NCBI GenBank assembly: GCA_963678255.2
Contig: CAXXTW010000001.1
Span: 1,302,001-1,366,000, forward strand
Length of the DNA: 64,000 bases
DNA from: G963678255 sp963678255
Lineage (GTDB): Bacteria; Cloacimonadota; Cloacimonadia; Cloacimonadales; WRIO01
Reading direction: 5' to 3'
Positions 21,441 through 30,281 of the stretch are shown one piece after another. The stretch's first letter is position 1, and every line of letters starts with the position of its first letter. The position numbers and the translations under genes are program-made. Below the pieces are notes generated by a model. It had not been told where the DNA came from. It did not search any database and saw nothing but the letters and a program-made list of their open reading frames with translations.

Positions 21441-22679
21441 ATGAATAAACGCCGTGTCGTTATAACTGGAATGGGAACAATCAATGCAGTAGGACATAAT
21501 GTAGAAGAAACTTGGACTAGTTTACTTGAAGGGAAAAGTGGAGTAGCAAGAATAACAAATTTTGATATTTCTGCGTATCCTGCACAAATAGCAGGAGAGA
21601 TAAAAAATTATGATCCAATAGAGCATTTCGATAGAAAAACCATAGGCAAGCTAGATAATTATACTCAATTTGCAATTATTGCAGCTAGACAAGCAATAAA
21701 GGATTCTGGATTTTTAGAAAGTTCTTTTGATCCTGATAGAGCAGGAGTCATCACAGGCGCCGGGATAGGTGGTATGCTGACATTTGAGGAAGAAGCTAGA
21801 AAGCTTATAGAACATGGTCCCAGAAGAGTTAGTCCATTTTTTATCCCTAAAATGATTTCAAATATTGCAGCAGCTTCTATCGCTATAGAATTTAAATTGA
21901 AAGGTATCAATTTTAATTGTGTATCAGCTTGTGCTTCTGCAAATCATGCAATAGGAACATCCTTTAGAACTATTCAATACGGAGATGCAGATATTATTGT
22001 TTCAGGTGGAACAGAAGCAGCGGTGACACCGTTATCCATCGCCGGATTTTGTTCGTTAAAAGCATTAAGTACACGAAATGATGAGCCCCAAAAAGCTTGT
22101 AGGCCATTTGATAAGGATCGTGATGGGTTTATCATGGCAGAAGGTGCAGGTATGCTTGTGTTGGAAGAATTAGAGCATGCATTAAAAAGAAATGCTAAGA
22201 TTTATGGAGAAATTGTAGGGTATGGAGCAACAGACGATGCTTTTCATATTACCGCCCCAGCGGAAAATGGAGAAGGTGGAGCTAGAGCAATGATAATGGC
22301 CATCAAAGATGCTGGAATAAAACCTGAAAATATTGATTATATCAATGCCCATGGGACATCAACGCAGTTAAATGATAAAAATGAAACGATAGCTATCAAA
22401 ACAGTTTTTGGAGAACATGCCAAAAAAGTAACTATAAACTCAACAAAATCAATGATTGGGCATTCATTAGGAGCAGCAGCTGCTATTGAAGCTATTGTAT
22501 GCTGTTTATCCATAAAAGATCAAAAAGTTCATCCTACCATAAATATAGAAAATCCTGATCCAGAATGTGATCTAGATTACAATCCCTATGGAGTAAAAGA
22601 GATGGATATTGAGTACACTTTGAGTAATTCTTTAGGGTTCGGTGGTCACAATGGAGTGATAATAATTAAAAAATATTAA
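21441..22679 (+). CDS. fabF: Beta-ketoacyl-ACP synthase II
   Basis: 412 residues, the elongating condensing enzyme. The Cys-His-His triad is visible: C164 in VSACASANHAIG, H304 in NAHGTSTQLND and H341 in MIGHSLGAAAA. Begins RRVVITGMGTINAVG and ends SLGFGGHNGVIIIK as expected. A terminator follows directly. Confidence 0.97.
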   Translation: MNKRRVVITGMGTINAVGHNVEETWTSLLEGKSGVARITNFDISAYPAQIAGEIKNYDPIEHFDRKTIGKLDNYTQFAIIAARQAIKDSGFLESSFDPDRAGVITGAGIGGMLTFEEEARKLIEHGPRRVSPFFIPKMISNIAAASIAIEFKLKGINFNCVSACASANHAIGTSFRTIQYGDADIIVSGGTEAAVTPLSIAGFCSLKALSTRNDEPQKACRPFDKDRDGFIMAEGAGMLVLEELEHALKRNAKIYGEIVGYGATDDAFHITAPAENGEGGARAMIMAIKDAGIKPENIDYINAHGTSTQLNDKNETIAIKTVFGEHAKKVTINSTKSMIGHSLGAAAAIEAIVCCLSIKDQKVHPTINIENPDPECDLDYNPYGVKEMDIEYTLSNSLGFGGHNGVIIIKKY

Positions 22680-22690
22680 CAATATAATGC

Positions 22691-22716
22691 AAGGGCAGTA
22701 ACACTGCCCTTTTTTC
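22691..22716 (+). terminator. Intrinsic terminator after fabF
   Basis: AAGGGCAGT / ACTGCCCTT 9-bp stem with a 3-base loop, running into TTTTT. It would end the fab transcript, with some read-through possible into rnc only 20 bases later. Confidence 0.85.
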
Positions 22717-22736
22717 AATTGAGGTCGGAGGAATCT

Positions 22737-23510
22737 TTGTTAACAATCATTCGAAAGATAATTTTTTATTTAACAAACAAAACAGAAGTAGATAAAAGTA
22801 CTCCAGAGAGAGAAGCAAAGCTTAATGAATTACAAGATTTGATACGTTATCAGTTTAAAAATAGAGTTTTATTAAAGACAGCACTTACTCATGATTCATA
22901 TTTAAAAAAGTTTGATACTGACAATCTAATAATTTCACCAAATGAGAGAATGGAATTTTTAGGAGATTCAGTTTTAGGGTTATTAGTTGCAGAATTTTTA
23001 TTTGGTCATTTTCCAGAAAAAACAGAAGGAGATTTATCTAAATTTAAATCCAATATTGTATCTGAAAAGTTTTTAGCGACAAAGGCTTTTCAAATCCAAT
23101 TAGGTGATTATATTCAGATGAGTGAAGAAGAGCGTAGAAATGGAGGGAAAGAGCGAAAATCAATTTTAGCAGATGTGATGGAAGCCCTAATATGTGCCAT
23201 TTATTTAGATGGTGGATTGAGTAAAGCACGCCATTTTATACATAATCAAATCATATGCGGATTTGAAAAAGAGATTATTGCAATAGATATGGTAAATTAT
23301 AAGAGTATATTACAAGAATATACACAGGGAAAATATCAGTGTACGCCTCAATACTTAATGATTAACGAAAAAGGGCCAGATCATCAAAAGATTTTTACAA
23401 TGGAAGTTTTTATAAATAATGAAAAATTTGGTGAAGGGCAAGGATCCAATAAAAAAGAGGCTCAACAACGTGCAGCATACAATGCTTGTTGCAAGTTAAA
23501 ATTATGTTAA
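22737..23510 (+). CDS. rnc: Ribonuclease III
   Basis: 257 residues. Double-strand RNA endonuclease that would process the rRNA stems flanking 16S and 23S in this window. The signature ERMEFLGDSVL is at 70-80; a second acidic site ILADVMEALICAIYLDGG follows; a dsRNA-binding domain with GPDHQKIFTMEVFI and GSNKKEAQQRAA is at the C-terminus. I start it at TTG 22737, 4 bases after GGAGGA; an upstream in-frame TTG (22719) lies at the terminator T-tract. The N-terminal 30 residues are an unusual extension. The next gene starts inside its last codons. Confidence 0.95.
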   Translation: MLTIIRKIIFYLTNKTEVDKSTPEREAKLNELQDLIRYQFKNRVLLKTALTHDSYLKKFDTDNLIISPNERMEFLGDSVLGLLVAEFLFGHFPEKTEGDLSKFKSNIVSEKFLATKAFQIQLGDYIQMSEEERRNGGKERKSILADVMEALICAIYLDGGLSKARHFIHNQIICGFEKEIIAIDMVNYKSILQEYTQGKYQCTPQYLMINEKGPDHQKIFTMEVFINNEKFGEGQGSNKKEAQQRAAYNACCKLKLC

Positions 23511-24484
23511 TTTATCCTGTATTTATTCCTTTTGCAGGCTGTCCCTTCCAATGTATATATTGCGATCAAAAAGAAATTACAAAGTCTGAAACAGAGACTT
23601 TCAATCCGGAATTGTTAAAACAATTTATAAAAACACATGTTGAAGAAGAAATTGAAGTTGCTTTTTATGGTGGTACTTTTACAGCTTTAACTTTTGAAAA
23701 GCAAAAAAGTTATTTTGAACAGATTAAACAAACTACTGAAAAACCTATAAATTTTAGAATTTCAACACGACCAGATTGCATAAGTTCGTTTATTTTGGAA
23801 TTTTTAAAAGAAAATCATGTAACAACTATAGAATTAGGAGTGCAATCATTTTCTGACACAGTTTTACAAAAGAGTGATAGAGGTTATGGGTATAAAGAAA
23901 TACTAGAATCTTGTGAGTTAATAAAGAAGCAAGGTTTTAGATTATCTATTCAATTAATGCCTGGTTTACCTGGAGATAATAAAGAGACAATATTATCAAG
24001 TGTTCAAGAATGTATAAAGATAAAACCTGATTTTGTAAGGTTGTATCCGACAATTGTAATAAGAAATACAGAATTAGAGAGGCAATATCATTCAGGAAAA
24101 TTTATACCAATATCATTAACCGATATGCTAGACATTCTTGTAGAAGTCACAGAAATGATTAGAAAAAATCAAATAGAAATTATTAAGATAGGGTTACATT
24201 CTGATCTAAATGTGAAAAAGAATATTGTAGTTGCAGGTCCCTGGCATCCCAATATTGGAGAGATAATAAAGGGCATAGAATTTTATAAAAAAATAATTGA
24301 GAGAGATACTTCATTTATAGAATTAAGACTTTCAAAATATGACATTTCTAAAGTAATAGGCAATAGGGGTATTGTTCTTGAGTACTTAAAAAAGAAAGGG
24401 ATTTATTTACCTGAAAAAATTATAGTTGACAATCAATTAAAAAAAAGTGAATATATCCTGATACATTATGAGGAGGCTTTATGA
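23504..24484 (+). CDS. Radical SAM protein of the Elp3-like group, without acetyltransferase domain
   Basis: 326 residues. The [4Fe-4S] cluster motif C13-x3-C17-x2-C20 (GCPFQCIYCD) opens the protein, then AFYGGTFTAL, ELGVQSF and QLMPGLPGD, all typical of the Elp3/HemN-like radical SAM barrel. The C-terminal GNAT domain of true Elp3 is missing. A similar gene beside rnc is familiar from Firmicutes; its reaction is unknown to me. Start at ATG 23504 overlaps rnc by 7 bases; the stop overlaps the next gene by 4 (ATGA). Confidence 0.85.
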   Translation: MLIYPVFIPFAGCPFQCIYCDQKEITKSETETFNPELLKQFIKTHVEEEIEVAFYGGTFTALTFEKQKSYFEQIKQTTEKPINFRISTRPDCISSFILEFLKENHVTTIELGVQSFSDTVLQKSDRGYGYKEILESCELIKKQGFRLSIQLMPGLPGDNKETILSSVQECIKIKPDFVRLYPTIVIRNTELERQYHSGKFIPISLTDMLDILVEVTEMIRKNQIEIIKIGLHSDLNVKKNIVVAGPWHPNIGEIIKGIEFYKKIIERDTSFIELRLSKYDISKVIGNRGIVLEYLKKKGIYLPEKIIVDNQLKKSEYILIHYEEAL

Positions 24485-26028
24485 AGATGAGAAAAGGCTT
24501 TTGGATTATTCTAATCCTATTAGTTTTACTGGCAGGTTGCGAAATAAAAAACCCTACAGTTCCTCCATGGGATGTAGAGTTTAATGTTCCATTAATGAAT
24601 GAGAACTATTATGGTGGAGATCTGATTAATGATGATAACTTTAGTGAGGATTCAACTCAGACGTTGTTTTTCTATACGGAAGGTTTGATAGAAGGTGCAA
24701 ATATTGATGAAGATAAACTTAAAATTACAGAAAATAGTGAGGGCTCAGGATTAGTGACCATTTCTCAGAGTGAATCAGGGGACTCACTCTCAATAAATAA
24801 TCCTTCTGCAGTAGAAGATGTACAAATAGTATCTGGAGAGTTGCTAAGCGGGGAGTTGAAATTTTATTTTGATGGAATTCATGAAGAGCTTCAAAGAGTA
24901 ATAATTACTTTTATAGAATTAAGAGAACCTAATGGTAATCCTGTTGTAAAAGTAATAGATGAACCAATTTCAGGAGAAACGTATATCTTACCATTGGAAA
25001 ACTACAGAATTTACAAAGACGGAGAGGATAATCAAATACTTGAAGAATTGCATTTTAATTTAACACAGATTTCATCACCATCTAGTGAGGATTCATTAGG
25101 TGTTATGAAATTATTCTACGACAATCCTTTATATTTTAAATCTATCAGGGGATTAATGAGTGATTTACGGATAAGTGCTGATGACTTTAATTCAGAGATA
25201 CAAGTGGAATTTCCTGAAAATATTGAACATGCATTAGAGTTGAATAGACCAGAGATGAAAATCAGTATTTGGAATAAAATTGGTTTTGATGCAGATTTTT
25301 ATGCAGACTATTATGCAATAAACAATAGAACTGGGGCTACCAAAACTATCTCAGTGATGTCACCCATTCAAGCTTGTCAAACACCAGGGGATTCTTTGTT
25401 AACAACAATAGAATTAAATGATGAAGTGAAAGAATTAATGTCTATTGCTCCAGATATGTTTGAGTTGAGAAATACCCATTTTATCATAAATAATCCTGAA
25501 AATCGTATAGGTTTTGCTTCAATCAATATCGGTTATTCAGGGGATTATGTAGCCACCGTCCCATTCGATTTTACTTTAAAATCTGGGGAACCAGTTAGAC
25601 CAGCTTCCTTAACAGAGATTAATATAAATGATGACAATCGTGATCTGATAAGAGATTCAGCCAAACAGATATTAATGAAACTGCGTGTTATGAGCGAATT
25701 TAATGCTGGGATGACGGCAAAATTTTTCTTATGCAATTCCAATGACAAAAACATAGTTTATCAGGACACTCCGATACATAGTGATAACCTAGATCGTCTG
25801 ATTTTTCATGCAAATTCGATCAGTCCTGGAAGTCCAGAGAATCCATCACAAGAAGATCTAAGTTTTTTAATATCAGAAGAAGATCTAGCAATCTTTACCA
25901 AATACCCAACAATATATTTTGGGATGGAGTTTACTTTTGATGATTCAAACACAATTGTTCATTCATTTGAAAAAGTAAAAGTGATAAGTTCATTAAAATT
26001 AAATATTGTCATAGATCCAAGTAATTAA
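24481..26028 (+). CDS. Outer-membrane-type lipoprotein, unknown function
   Basis: 515 residues. Signal peptide with lipobox LLAGC; Asn/Pro-rich linker EIKNPTVPPWDVEFNVPL then a beta-rich extracytoplasmic body without recognised catalytic motif. The 'x-P-P-x-W-D-V-x-F-N-V-P-L' start resembles lipoproteins that accompany barrel proteins in FCB relatives, by memory only. GAGGAGG before ATG; 4-base overlap with the radical SAM gene and an 11-base gap to the barrel gene, so the two envelope proteins are likely cotranslated partners. Confidence 0.75.
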   Translation: MKMRKGFWIILILLVLLAGCEIKNPTVPPWDVEFNVPLMNENYYGGDLINDDNFSEDSTQTLFFYTEGLIEGANIDEDKLKITENSEGSGLVTISQSESGDSLSINNPSAVEDVQIVSGELLSGELKFYFDGIHEELQRVIITFIELREPNGNPVVKVIDEPISGETYILPLENYRIYKDGEDNQILEELHFNLTQISSPSSEDSLGVMKLFYDNPLYFKSIRGLMSDLRISADDFNSEIQVEFPENIEHALELNRPEMKISIWNKIGFDADFYADYYAINNRTGATKTISVMSPIQACQTPGDSLLTTIELNDEVKELMSIAPDMFELRNTHFIINNPENRIGFASINIGYSGDYVATVPFDFTLKSGEPVRPASLTEININDDNRDLIRDSAKQILMKLRVMSEFNAGMTAKFFLCNSNDKNIVYQDTPIHSDNLDRLIFHANSISPGSPENPSQEDLSFLISEEDLAIFTKYPTIYFGMEFTFDDSNTIVHSFEKVKVISSLKLNIVIDPSN

Positions 26029-26039
26029 GGAGAACCAAA

Positions 26040-27308
26040 ATGAAAAAAATACTTTTACTTAGCTTTATCCTTATTGCCAATCTGTGTTTATATTCTTTTA
26101 CTACAGCAAGTTCAACGTCATTTTCGAACAGTTATATGCAGAGGGCAACAGGAGTAAACGCCATTTATTGGAATCCAGCAAATCTTTCAAATTTAAAAAC
26201 GAATGCAGAATCCGTGATACTTCCAAGCACTTTTTCAGTCTATAATAATGCTTTATCATTAGACCTGTATAATGATATTGTCAGCCAAGAATCTTTAACT
26301 GTAGCTAAAAAGAATGAGATCTTAGGTAAAATAAAAGGTAGTATGAATTTTGATATGAACATGAATGTAATTTTAGCAGGTTATGCTAGTAAGAATTTTG
26401 GAATATCATTAGGAAGCACAGTTCAAGCTCATGGAAAGGTAGATAAGAATTATTTGAAGCTACTTTTCTTTGGTAATAATTATAATGAAACATATACATT
26501 CTCTAAGAATAACAATAATACAGAATTTATAGTAATGAATGATTTATCATTAGCATATGGAGGTTATTCATTGAATAAACTAATCCCAGCATTAAGCAAG
26601 CCAAACATACCCCAAATTCGATATGGGTTTACAAGTAGTTTACTATTTGGTGGAGGAGGTGGAGTTGATAAATTTAATGGTTTATTTAAAGCTTCAGATG
26701 ATGGAATGGTCTTAAATCAGGATGTGACACTCAATTATGGTGGTGGATATGGATTTAAAGGTTTGTTTGGTCTTTCATCTGATATCATTAAGAAAGAAAA
26801 TCAGTTATTGTCAGCAGGGATCACTTTTGATAACATATTAGGATATTTTGTTAATAATATAAGTTGTGAAGCGCGAGAATACTCAATAAAAGCAGACACA
26901 GTTTATTTTGTCAATATGGATGAGGATTTTTATTCACAGAAAGATTCAACATATTCTGTAAAGAGCTATAAAACTGTATTACCTTTTAAGTGGTCAATCG
27001 GATTTTTGTATAAGATAAATGATGTCAGTGCTTCTTTAGATATCTCCAAATTTTCAAAGGTTTCTGCCTTTGGTTCAGATAAATTGAATACAGCTATTGG
27101 TTTAGAGTATATGTTTTTCGGTCATCTTCCTTTAAGGTTTGGATATGCTTTTGGAAATGATGATCAGCCCTCAATCACATCATATGGACTAGGCATGAAA
27201 TGGAAATATTGGGAGTCAGGTTTGGGCATTCAATTATTCGATTCATTTTTGGGGCAATCTTCAAAAGGAGTATCATTTGCATTGCAGATGAAATTTAGAT
27301 TTTCATGA
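26040..27308 (+). CDS. Outer-membrane beta-barrel, DUF5723-like
   Basis: 422 residues. Signal peptide to about residue 23, then SFSNSYMQRATGVNAIYWNPANLS, the characteristic start of DUF5723/PorV-like barrel proteins, followed by alternating strands rich in Gly and aromatic residues and a terminal strand FALQMKFRFS ending next to Phe, as needed for BAM recognition. Lies between a lipoprotein and a membrane VWA-like protein; overlaps the latter by 4 bases. Could be a transport or surface assembly component; no activity can be read. Confidence 0.8.
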   Translation: MKKILLLSFILIANLCLYSFTTASSTSFSNSYMQRATGVNAIYWNPANLSNLKTNAESVILPSTFSVYNNALSLDLYNDIVSQESLTVAKKNEILGKIKGSMNFDMNMNVILAGYASKNFGISLGSTVQAHGKVDKNYLKLLFFGNNYNETYTFSKNNNNTEFIVMNDLSLAYGGYSLNKLIPALSKPNIPQIRYGFTSSLLFGGGGGVDKFNGLFKASDDGMVLNQDVTLNYGGGYGFKGLFGLSSDIIKKENQLLSAGITFDNILGYFVNNISCEAREYSIKADTVYFVNMDEDFYSQKDSTYSVKSYKTVLPFKWSIGFLYKINDVSASLDISKFSKVSAFGSDKLNTAIGLEYMFFGHLPLRFGYAFGNDDQPSITSYGLGMKWKYWESGLGIQLFDSFLGQSSKGVSFALQMKFRFS

Positions 27309-29287
27309 TATTTATTGTCAGTATAATAATAATTGTAGGAGTTTTTCTCTTTTACAGAGTAACAAGTCCTGAAATTTCAAGAAGAAAGCAGTATTTACTT
27401 TCTTCATTAAGAATCACTTATTTGATAATTATTGCATTTCTATTATTTAATCCCATTTTACGATATTTCCACACAAAAATGATAAAACCTTCAATAGTTT
27501 TGTTAATAGATGATTCAGAAAGTATGGAAAACAAATTTAATGAAACTACTAAAATTAAGAGAATGGAACAATTATCAGATATTCTTGAAAAAAAAGGTAA
27601 TAATAAGAATTATGATGTTCATAAACTTTATTTATCTCAATATAATAAAAAGCAAAAATCAAATACATTGTTACTCCCATTTTACGATTATTTAAAAAAT
27701 GAAAAAAGAATAAATGAAATTCAAGGTATTTATTTATTGTCTGATGGTTGGATTCATGATGAAAATCTTTCTTTCATACAGATGAGTCAAATCCCTGTTC
27801 ACAGTTTTTTATATGAAACAGAAAAAACAGAATCAGATTTATCAATAGTGAATTTAGTTTATAATAAAACAGCTTTTTTGCATGAAAAGAATATAATAAA
27901 AGTTAGAGTAAATTCAACAGGTTATACAGGTAAATGCAATATTCAGTTATTAATAGATCAGAAGGAGGAATCTTCTAAAGAAATAAATGTAAAAGAGAAT
28001 CAATTTACAGATATAGAATTTGAGACAGAATTTAAAAAAACAGGGATACTCCCTTTTGAAGTGAGGATTATTAATAAGGATTCTGTTCCTCAGAATAACA
28101 GTTTTCCAGGAGCAGTCCAAGTATTAAATTCAAAGCAGAAAATATTAATTATTACAGATCAATTGACACCAGATCTTCGATTTATCAATTTAGTAATTCA
28201 GCAAAATTCCAGGTTTCAAAGTGATTTAGTAATTAATAAAAATGGTCAATTTTCAAAAAAGAATCAGAACATAAATATTGCTTGGAATGAGTATTCCGCT
28301 GTTTTTATAATAAATAAAGGGAATGTAGTTATTACTACAACCCAGTCAGATCCCATAGAAAAACTTCTTCAAAATGGTGGAGGTCTGGTAGTTTTTGGTT
28401 ATCCAGTGAAAGGCCTAGAAGATTTTATGCCTGGAACATTAGCAAACATTCAAGGACAGTTTCAGGCAACCTTTTTACTAACAAAGGAAGCCCAGCAGTA
28501 TAGTACGTTTCAAATAGATATAAAAGACATATCTAATATTCCACCGATAAACTATTTTTATGTGACAAATAAGAAAACTGCCCATGTCTTAGCAAAAGTA
28601 GATAACGAAGCTCAAAGTCCATTTATTCTTCATCAAAATTATGGTTTGGGTAATATCATCTATTTTGCAGGTTTTGATCTTTGGAAATGGAAGAGTTATC
28701 TTCAAAACAAATCATATGATGAATTTATAGACAATTTATGTAATTGGGTAAGTCATAAAAATTCAGATCGATTTTATGCCTATACTTCAAAAACCAATTA
28801 TTTTTCACAAGAAGAGATAAAAATAATGCTTAATGCCTATGATGAAAAATTAAATCCAATGAATCAAATCACGCCTAAAATCAAGGTTTATCAAGCAAAA
28901 AAATTAATTACAGAAGATTATATGACAAAAACCAATAATGATTTTATCTTTCAGATAAGAAGTCTTAATTCAGGGAAGTATGATTTTGTAGTCAGCGAAG
29001 AAGGAAAAAGACTTGAGACCAGAGGAAGTTTTTTAATACACTCAAAAAGTTTAGAAGATTTCGATAAAGGGTTTAATTATCCATTGCTAAGTTGGATTTC
29101 TTCAGTTAATAAAGGCAAAATAATAAAAGCAACAGATATTGGCAACTATGAGATGCCTCAGGTGCCTCCTAAGACGCAGAAAACCACAGTTGAGGCTCCG
29201 ATTTATAAAAAGTGGTATCTTATTTCATTGTTTTTGTTTTGTGTGTCCACGGAGTACTATCTAAGGAAAAAATGGGGATTGTTATAA
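27305..29287 (+). CDS. Membrane protein with von Willebrand A-type MIDAS motif
   Basis: 660 residues. Two N-terminal membrane helices (about 2-18 and 36-55), then IVLLIDDSESM in which D69-x-S71-x-S73 forms the metal-ion-dependent adhesion site of VWA domains, a long extracytoplasmic region containing a glutamine-amidotransferase-like segment (ILIITDQ, GGGLVVFG, GLGNIIYFAGFDLWKW) and a last helix near the C-terminus. The architecture resembles BatA-type or large VWA membrane proteins of Bacteroidetes relatives. Its stop codon lies inside the terminator hairpin. Confidence 0.78.
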   Translation: MIFIVSIIIIVGVFLFYRVTSPEISRRKQYLLSSLRITYLIIIAFLLFNPILRYFHTKMIKPSIVLLIDDSESMENKFNETTKIKRMEQLSDILEKKGNNKNYDVHKLYLSQYNKKQKSNTLLLPFYDYLKNEKRINEIQGIYLLSDGWIHDENLSFIQMSQIPVHSFLYETEKTESDLSIVNLVYNKTAFLHEKNIIKVRVNSTGYTGKCNIQLLIDQKEESSKEINVKENQFTDIEFETEFKKTGILPFEVRIINKDSVPQNNSFPGAVQVLNSKQKILIITDQLTPDLRFINLVIQQNSRFQSDLVINKNGQFSKKNQNINIAWNEYSAVFIINKGNVVITTTQSDPIEKLLQNGGGLVVFGYPVKGLEDFMPGTLANIQGQFQATFLLTKEAQQYSTFQIDIKDISNIPPINYFYVTNKKTAHVLAKVDNEAQSPFILHQNYGLGNIIYFAGFDLWKWKSYLQNKSYDEFIDNLCNWVSHKNSDRFYAYTSKTNYFSQEEIKIMLNAYDEKLNPMNQITPKIKVYQAKKLITEDYMTKTNNDFIFQIRSLNSGKYDFVVSEEGKRLETRGSFLIHSKSLEDFDKGFNYPLLSWISSVNKGKIIKATDIGNYEMPQVPPKTQKTTVEAPIYKKWYLISLFLFCVSTEYYLRKKWGLL

Positions 29288-29302
29288 TCCCCCGAGTTTT
29301 TT
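29274..29302 (+). terminator. Terminator overlapping the VWA-like gene stop
   Basis: GGGGATT (29274-29280) / AATCCCC (29286-29292) then CGAG and six T. The stop codon TAA is inside the loop/3' arm. Confidence 0.75.
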
Positions 29303-29525
29303 ACTTTTTGAAATAACTAATTTTTATCCAATTGAAGTTTAGGAATAAATGAAGAATAACAAGTATCAGGAATATTAACCCTGATAATCCATGCATTTCT
29401 TCCATAAGTTCGCTACCCTGTAGGCTTCCAGGGATAAATTTATAAAACATAACACTGATAACAACGACCAAAAAATCTACAAAAAGCAAAATGTTTAATA
29501 TTTTTAGTAATTTTAATTTTTTCAT
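29301..29525 (-). CDS. Small DUF4405-like membrane protein
   Basis: 74 residues with two membrane helices. The C-terminal half EEMHGLSGLIFLILVILHLFLNFNW carries two histidines in the H-x-x-x-G and LH-x(3)-N-W arrangement of DUF4405, a family related to heme-binding cytochrome b561-like membrane anchors. Strong CGGAGG before ATG. Convergent with the VWA-like gene and isolated, so the electron partner, if any, is elsewhere. Confidence 0.72.
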   Translation of the reverse strand: MKKLKLLKILNILLFVDFLVVVISVMFYKFIPGSLQGSELMEEMHGLSGLIFLILVILHLFLNFNWIKISYFKK

Positions 29526-29694
29526 ATATACCTCCGAAAAATTAAATTAAATAAATTTCAAAAATAATCAAGATAAATTTTAAAATTTTTCGAGATTCAT
29601 TCGATGAACCTGCTATAAATACAAAGTAGAACTACTAAAGCAATGGAAAGACTAAGAAATTAATTAGATAATAGTATAAAATAAAATTCAACAA

Positions 29695-29712
29695 GCTCCA
29701 AGCAAGCAGTAA
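29695..29712 (+). repeat. Dispersed intergenic repeat, copy 1
   Basis: The 17 bases CTCCAAGCAAGCAGTAA (29696-29712) recur exactly at 53106-53122. In both places an AGTAG and a TATAAG-A-rich element ending AAAAAACA follow within 60 bases. Confidence 0.6.
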
Positions 29713-29767
29713 GGAACCATTAGGCAACAAGTAGATTACAAGCGGAATATAAGAGAAAAAACAATCA

Positions 29768-29783
29768 TGGCATAAGCGTTGCA
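29768..29783 (+). promoter_or_regulatory. Sigma-54 (RpoN) promoter of the flagellar operon
   Basis: TGGCAT-N5-TTGCA, matching the -24/-12 consensus TGGCAC-N5-TTGCW with the GG and GC doublets at the required spacing (29769-29770 and 29781-29782). Predicted start of transcription is about 29794, some 30 bases before fliJ. RpoN control of hook genes is established in many flagellated bacteria. Confidence 0.75.
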
Positions 29784-29825
29784 CATATCATCATTAAAGA
29801 AAATATGAGTGAAATAGAAGGTGGT

Positions 29826-30281
29826 ATGAAAAAGTTTCAGTTTTCTCTGGAAAAAGTGTTGGAAGTAAAAGAGATTGAAGAGAGAATCATTCAAAAGGAT
29901 ATATTAATGGTTCAGAGAGAGATCTTAGAAAAAGAGAATAATATTCTACAAGTGAGAGAAAAAATTTCTGAAGAAAGAATAAAATTATCAATTTTAAACC
30001 AAAAAGGTTCCTCCTCAGCTGAAATAATGATTCATTACAAGTATTTGGAAAGTTTATCAAAAAAAATAGAGATTTATAATAATGACTTAAATCTTTTAAG
30101 GCACAGGGAGTCAGTATTAAAGACAAGTCTTATAGAAAAATCAAGAGAGAAGAAATCATTAGAGAAGCTAAAAGAGATAAAGTTTGAGGAGTATCGCAAG
30201 AGTTATAATAAGCATCAACAAATAGTATTAGATGAGATATCAATACAGAATTTCAGAGTAAAGATGGAAACAGGTAAATGA
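29826..30281 (+). CDS. fliJ: Flagellar export chaperone FliJ
   Basis: 151 residues, almost wholly coiled coil, beginning MKKFQFSLEKVLEVKEIEE, the standard FliJ N-terminus. FliJ couples the FliI ATPase to the export gate. I prefer ATG 29826 (GAAGGTGG upstream) to the ATG 21 bases earlier. First gene after the sigma-54 promoter; overlaps the next gene by 4 bases. Confidence 0.85.
   Translation: MKKFQFSLEKVLEVKEIEERIIQKDILMVQREILEKENNILQVREKISEERIKLSILNQKGSSSAEIMIHYKYLESLSKKIEIYNNDLNLLRHRESVLKTSLIEKSREKKSLEKLKEIKFEEYRKSYNKHQQIVLDEISIQNFRVKMETGK

Larger units (their letters stand above)
29526..29825. other. 300-bp intergenic stretch before the flagellar operon
   Basis: AT-rich, with a dispersed repeat at 29695-29712 and a sigma-54 promoter at 29768-29783. 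No ORF of interest. Confidence 0.6.
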
